Source of the DNA: Pedobacter hartonius
GTDB taxonomy: Bacteria > Bacteroidota > Bacteroidia > Sphingobacteriales > Sphingobacteriaceae
Assembly: GCF_900107535.1 (NCBI RefSeq)
Contig: NZ_FNRA01000003.1
Coordinates: forward strand, 186,001 to 250,000
DNA: 64,000 bases
Direction of reading: 5' to 3'
Of this stretch, positions 9,319-20,000 are shown piece by piece. Position 1 is the first letter of the stretch, and the number at the start of each line of letters is the position of its first letter. The notes beneath the pieces were generated by a model. It was not told the DNA's origin. It saw nothing but the letters and a program-made list of their open reading frames with translations, and did not search any database. The position numbers and the translations under genes were made by a program.

Positions 9319-10020
9319 ATGAGATCAATCAAATTACTGTTCTATTATATCGCCTTCACGCTTTTTGCTGCCGTAATTTCCGGTTGCAGCAATAATGAAA
9401 AAGCCGCATCAGACAAAAAAACAGCAGATACCACTGCCACGACAGCAAACACAGCCGCAAAAAAGAGCACTGCAAAGAATATTCTCTTCTTCGGAACAAG
9501 CCTTACTGCAGGCCTGGGCGTAGATCCTGACCAGGCTTTTCCTGCACTGATCCAGCATAGGGTGGATTCACTTCATTTACCTTACAAGATCATTAATGCA
9601 GGGCTGAGCGGGGAAACTTCTGCTGATGGCAAAAGCCGTATTGACTGGCTGTTGCGCCAGGCGGTGGATGTTTTCGTTTTGGAACTCGGAGCCAACGACG
9701 GGCTGAGGGGTATCCCTGTGAAGGAAACGGAAGTGAACCTGCAGGCGATCATCGACAAAGTGAAAAAGAAATATCCAGACGCCAAACTTGTGCTTGCAGG
9801 TATGCAGATGCCGCCAAGCATGGGAGAAAAGTACACCGTTCCATTCAGGGAACTGTTTCCTGCACTGGCAAAAAAGAACCAGATGGCCTTCATACCCTTT
9901 TTATTGAAAGGTGTGGGTGGCGTGCCGAAACTGATCCAGGAGGACGGGCTGCACCCTACGCAGCAGGGACATAAAATATTAGCACAAAATGTATGGGAGG
10001 TGCTGCAGCCGCAACTTTAG
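9319..10020 (+). CDS. SGNH/GDSL arylesterase lipoprotein, TesA-like
   Basis: From the ATG at 9319 the product is 233 residues with a lipoprotein signal (AAVISGC, Cys23). An upstream in-frame start at 9262 would add 19 residues in front of this signal and is less likely. SGNH blocks are clear: FFGTSLTAG (Ser61), NAGLSGET, LELGANDGLRG and DGLHPT with the catalytic Asp/His. The family hydrolyses thioesters, aryl esters or lysophospholipids, as TesA does. The gene is divergent from the YbbA/YbbP-like pair, the same arrangement as tesA-ybbAP in enterobacteria, so the three may work together in envelope lipid handling. Confidence 0.88.
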   Translation: MRSIKLLFYYIAFTLFAAVISGCSNNEKAASDKKTADTTATTANTAAKKSTAKNILFFGTSLTAGLGVDPDQAFPALIQHRVDSLHLPYKIINAGLSGETSADGKSRIDWLLRQAVDVFVLELGANDGLRGIPVKETEVNLQAIIDKVKKKYPDAKLVLAGMQMPPSMGEKYTVPFRELFPALAKKNQMAFIPFLLKGVGGVPKLIQEDGLHPTQQGHKILAQNVWEVLQPQL

Positions 10021-10031
10021 CACCTCTGGAA

Positions 10032-11222
10032 CTATTGATTTGTATATGGAATATATTGCTGCCATTTCCAGGGCGTATATTTATCTGCAATACTGAGCTC
10101 CAGTAATTCTTTAAACATACTTTCCCCGTTATCGCTGTTGGTCATGATCAGTATGGCAGTTCTCTGTTTTGGGAAAAGGATCATGTAGTGCTGAAAACCA
10201 TCACCATGGCCTTCCTTAAATGCTCCCCAGCCAAAGGGTGATTTCAGTAAGCCAAATCCAAGACCATAACTCAGCTGGATGCCGTCATAGGCGTCGGTAT
10301 CACGCAGGGACCTAGGTCCCATCTGCACCACAGAATGCAGACGGATCTGGGGGCTGAACATTTTATCCATGCTTTGTTTGCTGATAATTTTGTGTTGCAG
10401 CATACCGGCTATGAATATCGAAAGATCGTCCAGCGTAGTTTCCATGGTACTGGGTGACCTGGCCTCATTGTCCTTATCCTTTTCATAAAGTTCGCCTTTG
10501 GTATTGTGCCCCCAGGCATAATCCTTTTCATAGGAAGGGAGAAAAGTATAGGCTGTGGATTTCATCTGCAGAGGGCCAAAAACTATTTCATCTGCCAGTT
10601 GCTCCAGGGACTTACCGGTCATCTTCTCCAAAACTACCTGAAGGTAGACCATTCCTTCACCTGAATAGCTATATCTCTTACCGGGTGTGTGTACCACCCT
10701 TAGTTTCTGATCTGGCAGGTCCCATCTCCAGTTGGGAAAACCAGAAGTATGGTCAAGGCACATTCTGGCAGTGATCTTTTTATACAGCGTATCCTGCTTC
10801 AGGCTGCTATAGTCATCATGCCACCTTTTCAAATGCATATAATCATAGATGGGTTCCGGCAGGTATTCCTGCAATGGCTTGTCCAGATCAAGCTTTCCCT
10901 GTTCAACCAGTTTCATGACAAGAACTGCAAAAACAGATTTACTTAACGAAGCCCCGTAAATATTTGTAGTTGGTCTCAGCAGTGTTTTTTTTGTGGCATT
11001 ACTATATCCGAATGTCTTTTTATAAACGATGTGGTCCTGGTTAAAGATGGCGATGGCCAGTCCGGGTACCTTTGCTTTCCGCATGAGCTCCGGGAGATAG
11101 TGATTTAATGAATCTGCACTGATCTTAGTTCCGTCAATCCGTGTAATACGTTGGGCCGATGATTTAACGGAAACATTTAAAAGCGATAGTAATGTTACAG
11201 CAAAAATGAAATTCCCTTTCAT
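10032..11222 (-). CDS. Secreted beta-lactamase-fold serine hydrolase (class C-like)
   Basis: 396 residues with a signal peptide ending near SSAQ (residue 24). The SxxK active site is Ser92-Leu-Ser-Lys95 in YGASLSKSVF, and the second motif is YSG at 186-188 in place of Y-x-N. HGDGF near the C-terminus takes the place of the KTG/HxG motif. Members of this family include D-aminopeptidases, esterases and penicillin-recognising proteins, and few are true beta-lactamases. It is convergent with the SGNH gene, with only 11 bases between them. Confidence 0.87.
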   Translation of the reverse strand: MKGNFIFAVTLLSLLNVSVKSSAQRITRIDGTKISADSLNHYLPELMRKAKVPGLAIAIFNQDHIVYKKTFGYSNATKKTLLRPTTNIYGASLSKSVFAVLVMKLVEQGKLDLDKPLQEYLPEPIYDYMHLKRWHDDYSSLKQDTLYKKITARMCLDHTSGFPNWRWDLPDQKLRVVHTPGKRYSYSGEGMVYLQVVLEKMTGKSLEQLADEIVFGPLQMKSTAYTFLPSYEKDYAWGHNTKGELYEKDKDNEARSPSTMETTLDDLSIFIAGMLQHKIISKQSMDKMFSPQIRLHSVVQMGPRSLRDTDAYDGIQLSYGLGFGLLKSPFGWGAFKEGHGDGFQHYMILFPKQRTAILIMTNSDNGESMFKELLELSIADKYTPWKWQQYIPYTNQ

Positions 11223-11368
11223 ATCAAATGTTTTGGTAAGTTGAAGATAAGACTCTTCCCTAATTATTTAGTTACAGGAGATGTTAAACTTTGTTAATAG
11301 AACAGGACTAAATTTATTGCTACCTTTAAAAACTTGACAAGAACTACAACAGTTAATACGGATTAAAA

Positions 11369-12817
11369 ATGACCAGACTACTATTTTCTATTTTATTCTT
11401 TACTTGCTTCGGTTCTTTTGCCCAGCAACGTGCAGCGACCGAAAAAGCTGTTGCCCTGCTGGCCGATAACTATAACACCGGTTTGTATGACGCAATTTAT
11501 GACCAGTTCAGCCCACAGGCACAAGCGATAGTTACCCATGAAGATATCGTTCAGTTCTACAAGGTCAATATCCTTCAGCATCTGGGCAGGATCACCTCCT
11601 GGAAATACGTTGATGAAGTAAAAACCAATGCCAATTACCTCGTGAATTTTGAACGCGGAAAAATGGCTTTACAAATTGCTGTAGCAAATGATCTTCACAT
11701 TACCTATAGTGAGTGGTTCCCCGTAAAAAAGGAAAAAGATATCCCTCATCCAAAAAATCCGGCATCAATAAAAACAACCAACCCAAGGCAGACCAAACTT
11801 CAATTGTACCTGGATACCCTTGCTTTAAAGTATCTTAAAGACCCAAATAACAGCGGCCTGAGCTTTGGCATTATCAACGGTAATACGACAGAAACGTACT
11901 ACTACGGCGAAACGAAGAAAGAGACGAACACTTTGCCCGACGACAAATCCCTGTACGAGATCGCGTCAATCACCAAAACCTTTACTGCAATATTGCTTGC
12001 ACATGCGGTCAATGAAAAGAAGATTGCGCTGAATGATGATATCAGGAAATATCTCCCGGGAGAATATCCCCATCTGCAGTTCGGCGTCGAGCCGATCAGG
12101 ATCGTGAACCTGGCCAACCATACTTCAGGACTGCCTATCCTGCCGGTTGATTTCATTAAGGTTCCCGGATATGATGAGTCAAACCCCTATCTGCGTTACT
12201 CCAAAGATATGATCTACCAGTATTTAAAGGACTTCAGACCCGATACCACTGCCGGGTCAAGATCACAGTACTCCAACCTGGGTTTTGCTGTGCTTGGAAC
12301 CATAATTGAAAATGTGTATCAAAAGCCGCTGGAAGAACTGCTTAAACAAACCATTACCGGGCCTTTAAAAATGGGCAGTACTAATTTTGATGTACCGGAA
12401 AGCGAGAAAAACCTGCTTGCAACTGGTTATTCAGAGGAAGATGGGAAAGCTATCCCCTACTGGCAATTTGGGGCGTATAAGGCTGCCGGAGGACTGAAGT
12501 CAAATATGCAGGACATGCTCATTTACCTGAAAACAAACATGAACAATCTCAATCCTGATTTTTCCCTGAGCCATAAAGAAACTGACCGTCAGACTGATTT
12601 TGGAAGGGGGCTGGCATGGACGTTAGAACCCTTTAAAGGAAATATCAATATATGGCACAATGGCGGATCCGGAGGATTCAGAACCTGGTGCGGATATTTA
12701 AAGGATAAGAAAATTGGTATAGTGATATTAAGCAACTCGAGCGCTGATGTCGATGACACCGCGCTCGGGTTACTGTCTTTTTTGATCAAGAACCAGGCAG
12801 TTAAAGCAGTCAAATAA
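11369..12817 (+). CDS. Beta-lactamase-fold serine hydrolase with N-terminal DUF3887-like domain
   Basis: 482 residues with a signal peptide (cleavage after about FAQ, residue 19). Residues about 25-120 form a small alpha/beta domain resembling DUF3887, a cone-like domain. The hydrolase follows with Ser200-x-x-Lys203 (IASITKTF), Tyr301-Ser-Asn303 (QYSNLGF) and WHNGGSGGF as the third motif. It is divergent from the hydrolase at 10032 and belongs to the same superfamily, but the two share little beyond the catalytic motifs, so this is not a recent duplication. Substrate unknown. Confidence 0.87.
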   Translation: MTRLLFSILFFTCFGSFAQQRAATEKAVALLADNYNTGLYDAIYDQFSPQAQAIVTHEDIVQFYKVNILQHLGRITSWKYVDEVKTNANYLVNFERGKMALQIAVANDLHITYSEWFPVKKEKDIPHPKNPASIKTTNPRQTKLQLYLDTLALKYLKDPNNSGLSFGIINGNTTETYYYGETKKETNTLPDDKSLYEIASITKTFTAILLAHAVNEKKIALNDDIRKYLPGEYPHLQFGVEPIRIVNLANHTSGLPILPVDFIKVPGYDESNPYLRYSKDMIYQYLKDFRPDTTAGSRSQYSNLGFAVLGTIIENVYQKPLEELLKQTITGPLKMGSTNFDVPESEKNLLATGYSEEDGKAIPYWQFGAYKAAGGLKSNMQDMLIYLKTNMNNLNPDFSLSHKETDRQTDFGRGLAWTLEPFKGNINIWHNGGSGGFRTWCGYLKDKKIGIVILSNSSADVDDTALGLLSFLIKNQAVKAVK

Positions 12818-12859
12818 CTGATCAGGTTGCTGGTCGACAGGCATTCTTTACCAGCCTTT

Positions 12860-15793
12860 CTATTTTGCTAAGAGGCCTTCAAAAGTTACTGCTGCATAAA
12901 CCAGTGCTCCGATTGTTGGTCCGCCGGCATATTGAATGAATGTTTTGTTAAAGATATTTGTTCCGCCGATCTTAATCGTTGCATTTGAAGCCGGCATCCT
13001 GTAAGAAACCTGCGCATCGAAGGTATTGATAGCGTTTACTGTTCCTGTTACCAGCGGGCTCTCCCATAAGAAAGAGTTCTGCCATTTATAAACAACGCTG
13101 AAGCCCAGGTTTTTTACTATCTCCCTGTTTCCGATGGTCAGGTTGGTTGCAAAATCCGGGGTATTGAACCCTGTTACAAAAATATCATCTTCAGTATTCG
13201 ATTTGATCCTATTGTAACTCACATTTCCTGCAACAGTATACTTCTGATAAAAATTGTAGGTAACGCCCAGGGCGGAACCATAGTTGGTGTATTTGTTTTT
13301 GGCATTTGTATACACCCTGTATCGGTCTTGTCCGGCATCCCTGTTTGCATCCAGCATATTCAGCACCGCTGCATCAGAGCCCACGGTTGCGCCTTTGGGC
13401 ACATCTACCTGCACCTGGCCCAAAAAGCCTGTATATGTATTTGTGTAGGCATCAACATCGATGGAAAGTGTATTTTCCAGTAAAACAGTTTTGTAACCTA
13501 CTTCAAATGAATTGATCTTTTCCGGAGTTGCCTTTGGCAGATCTGCTTTTACCAGCAGGTCGCGGTTAGCCAGGGCAGCTGCATTTCTATCAGCACCTGC
13601 TGCCACAGCAGCATTAACTGCAGAATTGAATACAACTCCCGAAGCGCGGGTATAACTGTTATCCAGGTAACCGAGGCCTTCGTTGATAAAAGAAAGACTG
13701 CCTACTCTTTTCACACGGCCATTGTTCACGTAAGACAAGGCTTCGAACAGACCCGGAAAACGATATCCCTGCTGATAGGTGACCCTAAAATTATTGTGAC
13801 TGTCAGGAGAGAACACCGCAGCAATCCTTGGCGTAAGTTTAGGATCGAAATAAGGATTGTAATCTACACGTGAAGAAGCAAAAAGTTTCAGCTTCTCATC
13901 AAAGAATGTTTTGGTGATCTGTGCAAAACCACCGAATTTTTTATAATAGATATTCTTGCCGTAGGTTCCGTCCGGCAGTTCCTTATTGCGGTCTGCAATA
14001 GGACGGCTAAAGTCTACAAAGCTATTTCCATCAGGAATGATCTGGTAGATACGTGTATCACCCCCAACAAGCAGGTCAAAATATTTCACTGCCTTGGAAA
14101 GGTCCCATTGTCCTTCAAAATTGTAAGTGCTGCTTTTTTGAACCAAAGCGGCTCCACCTGTAACAGGGGCATCAGGAATGGTAGCAGACTTGATATCCCA
14201 GTTATTGATTCCGATGATCGTATTTTTCAGTGTTTCAAATGCCTGTGTTCCGGGTTCTACCCTTCCTGCATCGGCCTGTTGTCTTGCATAAGCCGTAGCG
14301 GCAGCAAGGTTGGCGCTAGTAAGTGTACCTCCATTTGTAGAAGCATATGAATTCAGTGCAGTTTTATATTTTGCACCCCATACCGTTCCGCTCCCTCCGC
14401 TTGCCAGGTCCAGATTATCAGCCAGGGGCTTTACATTATAGGAGTCGCCTGAATTTTCGAGCGACATATTTGCGCGGATCAGGAAGTTACTTCCTTTGAG
14501 TTCCAGTTTATGATTTTGGATCACCACGTTGTCCAGCTGGATCTTATTTCCTCGCTGAAACACCCCATCCATTTTTCCGACCCTATAGGTGTAAGAGAGC
14601 TCAGCAAATTTTCCAAAGCGGTAATTCAATCCTACATCAAATTTCAGGTTGTCTACATTGGGCTTTACCAGATCCTTTTCCCAGTAACCTGTTCTGGCAA
14701 CGTTCAGCGTTTGATTTGCTTTTCCATCGATGCTCAATCCTGAAACAGAAACAGTATTACTTCCGGCAAGGACGTCATCACCGTATTTATTCCAGCCATC
14801 AAAGGCCACATTGTTTGCGCCATTCAGAGAAGGAAACGAAGGATTGGCAGTTTTTAAGTTGTTGGGGTTCTGATCCGTTCTCGTATCAGACAGCCAGTCT
14901 GTTCCCTTCAGGTAACTCAGGTTTACTTTAAAAGCGAAACGGTCATTAAAAGCTTTGGCATAACGTATAGCCGTTTCCGTCAGGTTGCTTGCATCGCGCC
15001 CCGTGCCGCCAAGGTGGTTAAGTCCTCCTTTTTGATAAAAACTCAGTCCCTGATATAAAAAAGGGCTTTTTGTAATCAGATTGGACATCCCGTTGATCGC
15101 ATTCATTCCATAAAGTGCTGAGGCAGCGCCTGGCGTAATTTCCACACTGGCAATATCCAGTTCGGTTGGCCCTATTGCATTTCCAAGAGGCACACCTAAG
15201 GTTGCGGCTTGCATATCAATACCATCTACCAGCTGAACGAACCTGTAATTGCTGGGAATATTAAATCCCCTGGTATTGGGAATCTTAAAAGTAAGACTCG
15301 CAGTAGTCATCTGAACTCCTTTTACATTTTCCAATGCATCATAAAAGCTGGGAGCAGGAGATTCACGAAGGGCCCGTATATCCAGTTTCTCAATTGCAAC
15401 CGGAGATTTCAGAATGCTCTCAGGCACGCGGGATGCTGTGATCACTACTTCATTGCCGATGATCGTTTGGGTAACCAGTTCTATATTTAATTGCAGACCG
15501 GTTTCCTTCACATCAAATTCCTGTGTTTTAAATCCAATACTTGTAAATACAAGTTTAAAAGGGAATTTTAGTTTGGAGCGCAGTTTAAACTTACCGGCCT
15601 GATCAGTCGTGGTACCGGCAATGGTTCCTTTAATGGTAACACTTACACCGGCTAACGGTGTTTTTGTTTCCTGATCATTAACGATCCCGGTAACCTCAAT
15701 CAGCTGGTTTTCCTGGGCATGCAGGGACTGTAAGCTCAACAGCAGGGTAAAAAATATAAGCGCAGCGACACGTATTGGGTAAAGTGATTTCAT
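12860..15793 (-). CDS. TonB-dependent outer-membrane receptor with CarboxypepD_reg-like domain
   Basis: 977 residues. A signal peptide ends at LHAQ (residue 26), followed by a carboxypeptidase-regulatory-like beta sandwich (about 32-110, PLAGVSVTIKGT), a plug domain (about 115-250, starting EVVITASRVPESI) and a 22-strand-type barrel ending in a hydrophobic strand. Unlike SusC proteins it has no SusD partner next to it, and the plug has the ordinary TonB-receptor form. It would import a siderophore, metal chelate, vitamin or oligomer, but nothing nearby identifies the ligand. Confidence 0.92.
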   Translation of the reverse strand: MKSLYPIRVAALIFFTLLLSLQSLHAQENQLIEVTGIVNDQETKTPLAGVSVTIKGTIAGTTTDQAGKFKLRSKLKFPFKLVFTSIGFKTQEFDVKETGLQLNIELVTQTIIGNEVVITASRVPESILKSPVAIEKLDIRALRESPAPSFYDALENVKGVQMTTASLTFKIPNTRGFNIPSNYRFVQLVDGIDMQAATLGVPLGNAIGPTELDIASVEITPGAASALYGMNAINGMSNLITKSPFLYQGLSFYQKGGLNHLGGTGRDASNLTETAIRYAKAFNDRFAFKVNLSYLKGTDWLSDTRTDQNPNNLKTANPSFPSLNGANNVAFDGWNKYGDDVLAGSNTVSVSGLSIDGKANQTLNVARTGYWEKDLVKPNVDNLKFDVGLNYRFGKFAELSYTYRVGKMDGVFQRGNKIQLDNVVIQNHKLELKGSNFLIRANMSLENSGDSYNVKPLADNLDLASGGSGTVWGAKYKTALNSYASTNGGTLTSANLAAATAYARQQADAGRVEPGTQAFETLKNTIIGINNWDIKSATIPDAPVTGGAALVQKSSTYNFEGQWDLSKAVKYFDLLVGGDTRIYQIIPDGNSFVDFSRPIADRNKELPDGTYGKNIYYKKFGGFAQITKTFFDEKLKLFASSRVDYNPYFDPKLTPRIAAVFSPDSHNNFRVTYQQGYRFPGLFEALSYVNNGRVKRVGSLSFINEGLGYLDNSYTRASGVVFNSAVNAAVAAGADRNAAALANRDLLVKADLPKATPEKINSFEVGYKTVLLENTLSIDVDAYTNTYTGFLGQVQVDVPKGATVGSDAAVLNMLDANRDAGQDRYRVYTNAKNKYTNYGSALGVTYNFYQKYTVAGNVSYNRIKSNTEDDIFVTGFNTPDFATNLTIGNREIVKNLGFSVVYKWQNSFLWESPLVTGTVNAINTFDAQVSYRMPASNATIKIGGTNIFNKTFIQYAGGPTIGALVYAAVTFEGLLAK

Positions 15794-15952
15794 TAAAATG
15801 GATTATGGGTGGATTTTGATGATTGAAAGCGGATATATTTAGAAATACGAAGCGCAACAACAGCATATATCAGCAACGGAATATTGCTGGCGGTTGAAAA
15901 ATGATATACCTGTTGAGCACGTGTTTAACATATTATCTATAGATTTGATAGA

Positions 15953-15983
15953 CAAAAATATATTAACTTAACCGAATTACAAA
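15953..15983 (-). promoter_or_regulatory. Bacteroidota promoter TTTG-N19-TATTTTTG of the TonB receptor
   Basis: On the minus strand TTTG (15983-15980) is followed after exactly 19 bases by TATTTTTG (15960-15953), a full match to the -33/-7 consensus of Bacteroidota. Transcription would start near 15946, giving a 5' untranslated region of about 150 bases before the ATG at 15793. Confidence 0.7.
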
Positions 15984-16011
15984 ATTTATTTTAGTATACT
16001 CAGGAATAATC

Positions 16012-17016
16012 TTAAAATACTCTGGGACAAATGGATGCCTTCGGGGCTTTTCCAAACGCAATGCCCACTGTGATTTCATGTGATCCACTTTGATAACCAC
16101 TTAGCTTTGAGGTAGCAAAATCATAGGAATAACCTATTCTGAAGCGTTCATTCACATAAAACTGCGCAATGCCTACTAATGCGGCCTGGCTGCTTACATC
16201 GGTATTCTGGTATTCCTTCTTAAAAACTTTCAGGCTGGTACGGTATCCGCCACCGAGCCATATCCTGTCGCTGAAAATACCCATGATATTAAAATCAGCA
16301 TTTGTAGGGCCTTTAAAGTCTTCCCTGATCATCATACTTGGTCTGATCCTCAGACCAGGCGAAACGTTAACGAGTGATCCGGCTACGAAATACAGGTGCC
16401 GGGTCCGCACGATATTATCGTCCAGCGTAGTATTCCTTCTGTAATCATCCGCAGATTTGGTATTAGACAGCAGGTCGAGCGCAGAAATACCCGCATACCA
16501 GTATGGTGTGGTATAGAAGATCCCGAACCTGAAATCCGGGGTAAGATTACTTGCAGTACCCAAAGGAACCGACTGATCTTCGCCATCAACAGTAGTAAGT
16601 TCATTTCCATTTAAACTGTATTGTGCAACACCTACACCAAGGCCAAAACTTAACCTTCTGGTATCGGCAGCATCCAACTGCAAACGAAAAGCGTAATTAG
16701 CCGTAGCAGAAGTTGAAGACTGTGCACCCAGTTTATCTGAAGTAATCTGAAAGCCTACTCCATGTTTAGTAGTCTGTGGATCTAAGATCCCATCTATTGA
16801 AATCTGTGCTGTTTGAGGGGCGCCAGAAATACCAACCCATTGATTACGCAAAGCCGTTTGTGCAAACCACTCTTCTTTGTATCCGGCATATGCCGGATTT
16901 ACGCTGAGTGTATTAAATATATACTGAGAAAATTGAATGTTTTGCTGCGCGCTGCTCCTTCCGGCAGAAAAACCGATTAAGCTGGTAAACAACAACATTT
17001 TAATATAAAATTTCAT
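16012..17016 (-). CDS. PorP/SprF family outer-membrane protein
   Basis: 334 residues with a signal peptide (cleavage near SSAQ, residue 24) and the family's opening motif QFSQYIFNTLSVNPAYAG. The remainder alternates amphipathic strands expected for a beta barrel. PorP/SprF proteins sit in the outer membrane and are commonly encoded next to, and needed for attachment or secretion of, large CHU_C-tailed adhesins exported by the type IX system. Here it follows such an adhesin gene by 15 bases, so the two are almost certainly one operon. Confidence 0.92.
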   Translation of the reverse strand: MKFYIKMLLFTSLIGFSAGRSSAQQNIQFSQYIFNTLSVNPAYAGYKEEWFAQTALRNQWVGISGAPQTAQISIDGILDPQTTKHGVGFQITSDKLGAQSSTSATANYAFRLQLDAADTRRLSFGLGVGVAQYSLNGNELTTVDGEDQSVPLGTASNLTPDFRFGIFYTTPYWYAGISALDLLSNTKSADDYRRNTTLDDNIVRTRHLYFVAGSLVNVSPGLRIRPSMMIREDFKGPTNADFNIMGIFSDRIWLGGGYRTSLKVFKKEYQNTDVSSQAALVGIAQFYVNERFRIGYSYDFATSKLSGYQSGSHEITVGIAFGKAPKASICPRVF

Positions 17017-17031
17017 TCTATCTTCTTTTCG

Positions 17032-20000
17032 TTATCTTTTCAGTAAGATCCATCCTTTTTTTGTCACCTCATTTGCGCTTTTTTTCAATGTGATGATGTA
17101 GTAGTAGGTTCCCTCGCTCAATCCCGATCCGTCCCATTCATCCAGGTAGTTCATTTTGCGGTAAACTTCGTTCCCCCAGCGGTTAAAAACCAGCAGGTTG
17201 ATACTGTCGAAACTTTCCCTTCCAATAATTTTAAAAGTGTCGTTCTTGCCATCTCCATTGGGGGTAAACGTATTGGGAATAAATAGGTCGGTTGGTTTTA
17301 CGGTGATATTCACCAATGCTGTGTTACTCACATTGCCTTTCAGATCTTTTACAGTATAGATAAAGTCATCCGGCCCCGGGTAGTCCCTGTTAGGTGTATA
17401 AATGACGGTCCCGTTTGCATTTACCTGCAGCTGTCCGTGGGTTGGGAAGCGGGTGATCAGGACACTTCCCTTATCCAAACCATGATGTGATGGCAGGTCG
17501 TTGCTGGTGAGGTCAATTGTAACGGGCTGATTTATTTTAGTATCTGCATGATCGTTTAAAGCCTGTGGCGCATCATCTATAATGTGAACCGTCGGATCAT
17601 CATTGTTAGATTTCGTACCGGAGATATCGCTAACGGTACCGCCTGAAGGTGTTATTCCTGTTATCGTTGCTGTGTTCAACACCTTCCCATCGCGCTTTTC
17701 AGCATCAGTAACGGTATAGATTGACGTGGCGGTAACCGATGCACCGGCTTCGAGCACTGCAGGACTCAGATTGATTCGTTCCCTTATTTTGGCATCCACT
17801 AAATTCAGGTTGCTCAATCGTACTTTTCCGGTATTTGTAATTTTAAAAGTATAGGTGATCGTAGCAAAATCATTGCTCAGCACTCCTGTTTTTACCAGCC
17901 TGATCTCTCCTGCAGTGACAATATTTACCGCTGCAGTCGCTGACAGCAATTGCGGATGTTCCGCCGAATTTACCGTAGCCGTATTGATGATCCTGCCCGT
18001 TCCGGAAGTTGGTTTTCCAAAACCATCAATATCTGATTGAGTGACGCGGTAAACACCTGAGTATACCCATGACTCATTGGCCTCCAATATTCCGTTTCCG
18101 TTATCTCCTGAGGCGGGACCAGCCAATACACCTCCAAGGAAAGGATCTGTAACTTTCACCCTTGTCTGGTTTGCTGTAGTTGTGTTTTTCACAGTTATCG
18201 TGTATCGTACTGCATCTCCTGCTTTTCTGACTACATTCACATCAGCAGTTTTGGTAATGGCTAAACCATTGCATGCGGGAACAGTTACTGTAACCGTAAA
18301 TGTTCTTCCCGGGCAGTTTCCTGAGATAGCTGTCGGAGTTATGGTATAAACGACTTGCCGGGTAGTATTGCTTAAGTTGTAAAGCGTAGTGTTGATCCTG
18401 GTTCCGGAACCATTGCTGATACCAATGACGTTACTATTTGGAGCCGCGGTCCATGTGAAGCTTGCGGGAATAGCATTACCTCCTTTGACGATATTGTTTA
18501 CGTTAGCCTGTAAGTTATAATTGATAGCAGTATTACCGCAGCTCAGGTTTATCACATCATTATAACCGGCAGGTTTTGGATTGACAGTGATTGTTCCGGA
18601 TAGTTGTACAGTTGCACAACTGCCTGTTGCAGTAACGAGATAGTTGAAGGTTCCTAAAGCCGCAGGAGTGCCGGAAATGGTGAACACACCTTTTGAATAG
18701 GTTCCGGAAACACCATTTGGCAGTCCGGTTGCAGTAAGCCGCGTTGCATTTGCCGCCTGGTAAGTGATATTTCTGAGATCACTATTTATGCAAACAGTTT
18801 GATGTGCTGTGGGAGCGGCCGATGTTAACTGCACTGTAGTATTAGGATTGACAGTGATTGTTCCGGAAAGGCTTGCTGATGAACAGCCACCCCGGGTAGT
18901 TACGGTATAATTAAATATCCCCGATACTGTTGGTCTGCCGCTAAGAGTAAACACACCGTTTAAATATGTCCCCATTACACCATTTGGGAGCCTCGATACG
19001 ATAGCACCTGTTCCATTGCTGATTGTATAAACGATGTTTTCAATAGCGTTATTGATACACACAGACTGGCCAACGGTCCGCAAAGCAGATGTTCGTAATA
19101 TTGAAACACCGGGTTTAACAGTTATTGTGAAACTCTGAGGTGTTCCTGTACATCCTGATAGGGTAACAGGAGTCACAGTTATCGTTGCAACAATTGACAA
19201 GCTGCCCGTATTTCTTGCGTTGAAACTGCCAATGTTGCCTGTTCCGGACCGCGGAAGTCCAATCTCCGGATGGTTGTTTGTCCAGTGATAAGTATTGATA
19301 GAGATATTACCAGTAAAGGCAATAGGGTTTGTTCTCATGTTATTACACAGCTGCTGATTATCCGGCCTGTTTACTTTTGCTGTTGGATTTACCTTGATCA
19401 TGAAGATTTCTGGTGTGCCTATGCAACCGCTGGCAGAGGTTGGAATTACTGTGATCATTGCAGTAACAGGAACATCAGAAGTATTGATTGCCCGAAAGGC
19501 TGCAATATTTCCGTCACCTGAAGGTGCCAGGCCAATTGATGGCAAACTATTCCTCCAGTGATATGTGTTTGTAGCGATATTGCCGGTAAAGGCAATAGGG
19601 TTTGTACTCATATTATTACACAGCTCCTGATTATCCGGCCTGTTTACTTTTGCTGTTGGGTTTACTTTAATAGTGAATACTTCAGGGGTGCCGATGCAGC
19701 CGCTCGCCGATGTCGGGATTACTGTGATCGTTGAAGTCACAGGAACATCAGAAGTATTGATTGCCCGGAAGGCTGCAATATTTCCGTCACCTGAAGGGGC
19801 CAGGCCAATTGACGGCAGGCTGTTTTCCCAGTGATAAGTATTGGTAGCGAAATTGCCGGTAAAGGCAACAGGATTGGTACTCATGTTATTACACAGCTCC
19901 TGATTATCCGACGTGTTTACTTTTGCTGTTGGGTTTACTTTAATGGTGAATACTTCAGGGGCGCCGATGCAGCCGCTGGCCGATGTTGGGGTTACTGTAA

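Noticed and set aside
10032..12817. Calling the two serine hydrolases antibiotic-resistance beta-lactamases
   Set aside because: The SxxK motif alone does not show this. Relatives are mostly esterases or peptidases, and the first lacks the usual Y-x-N.
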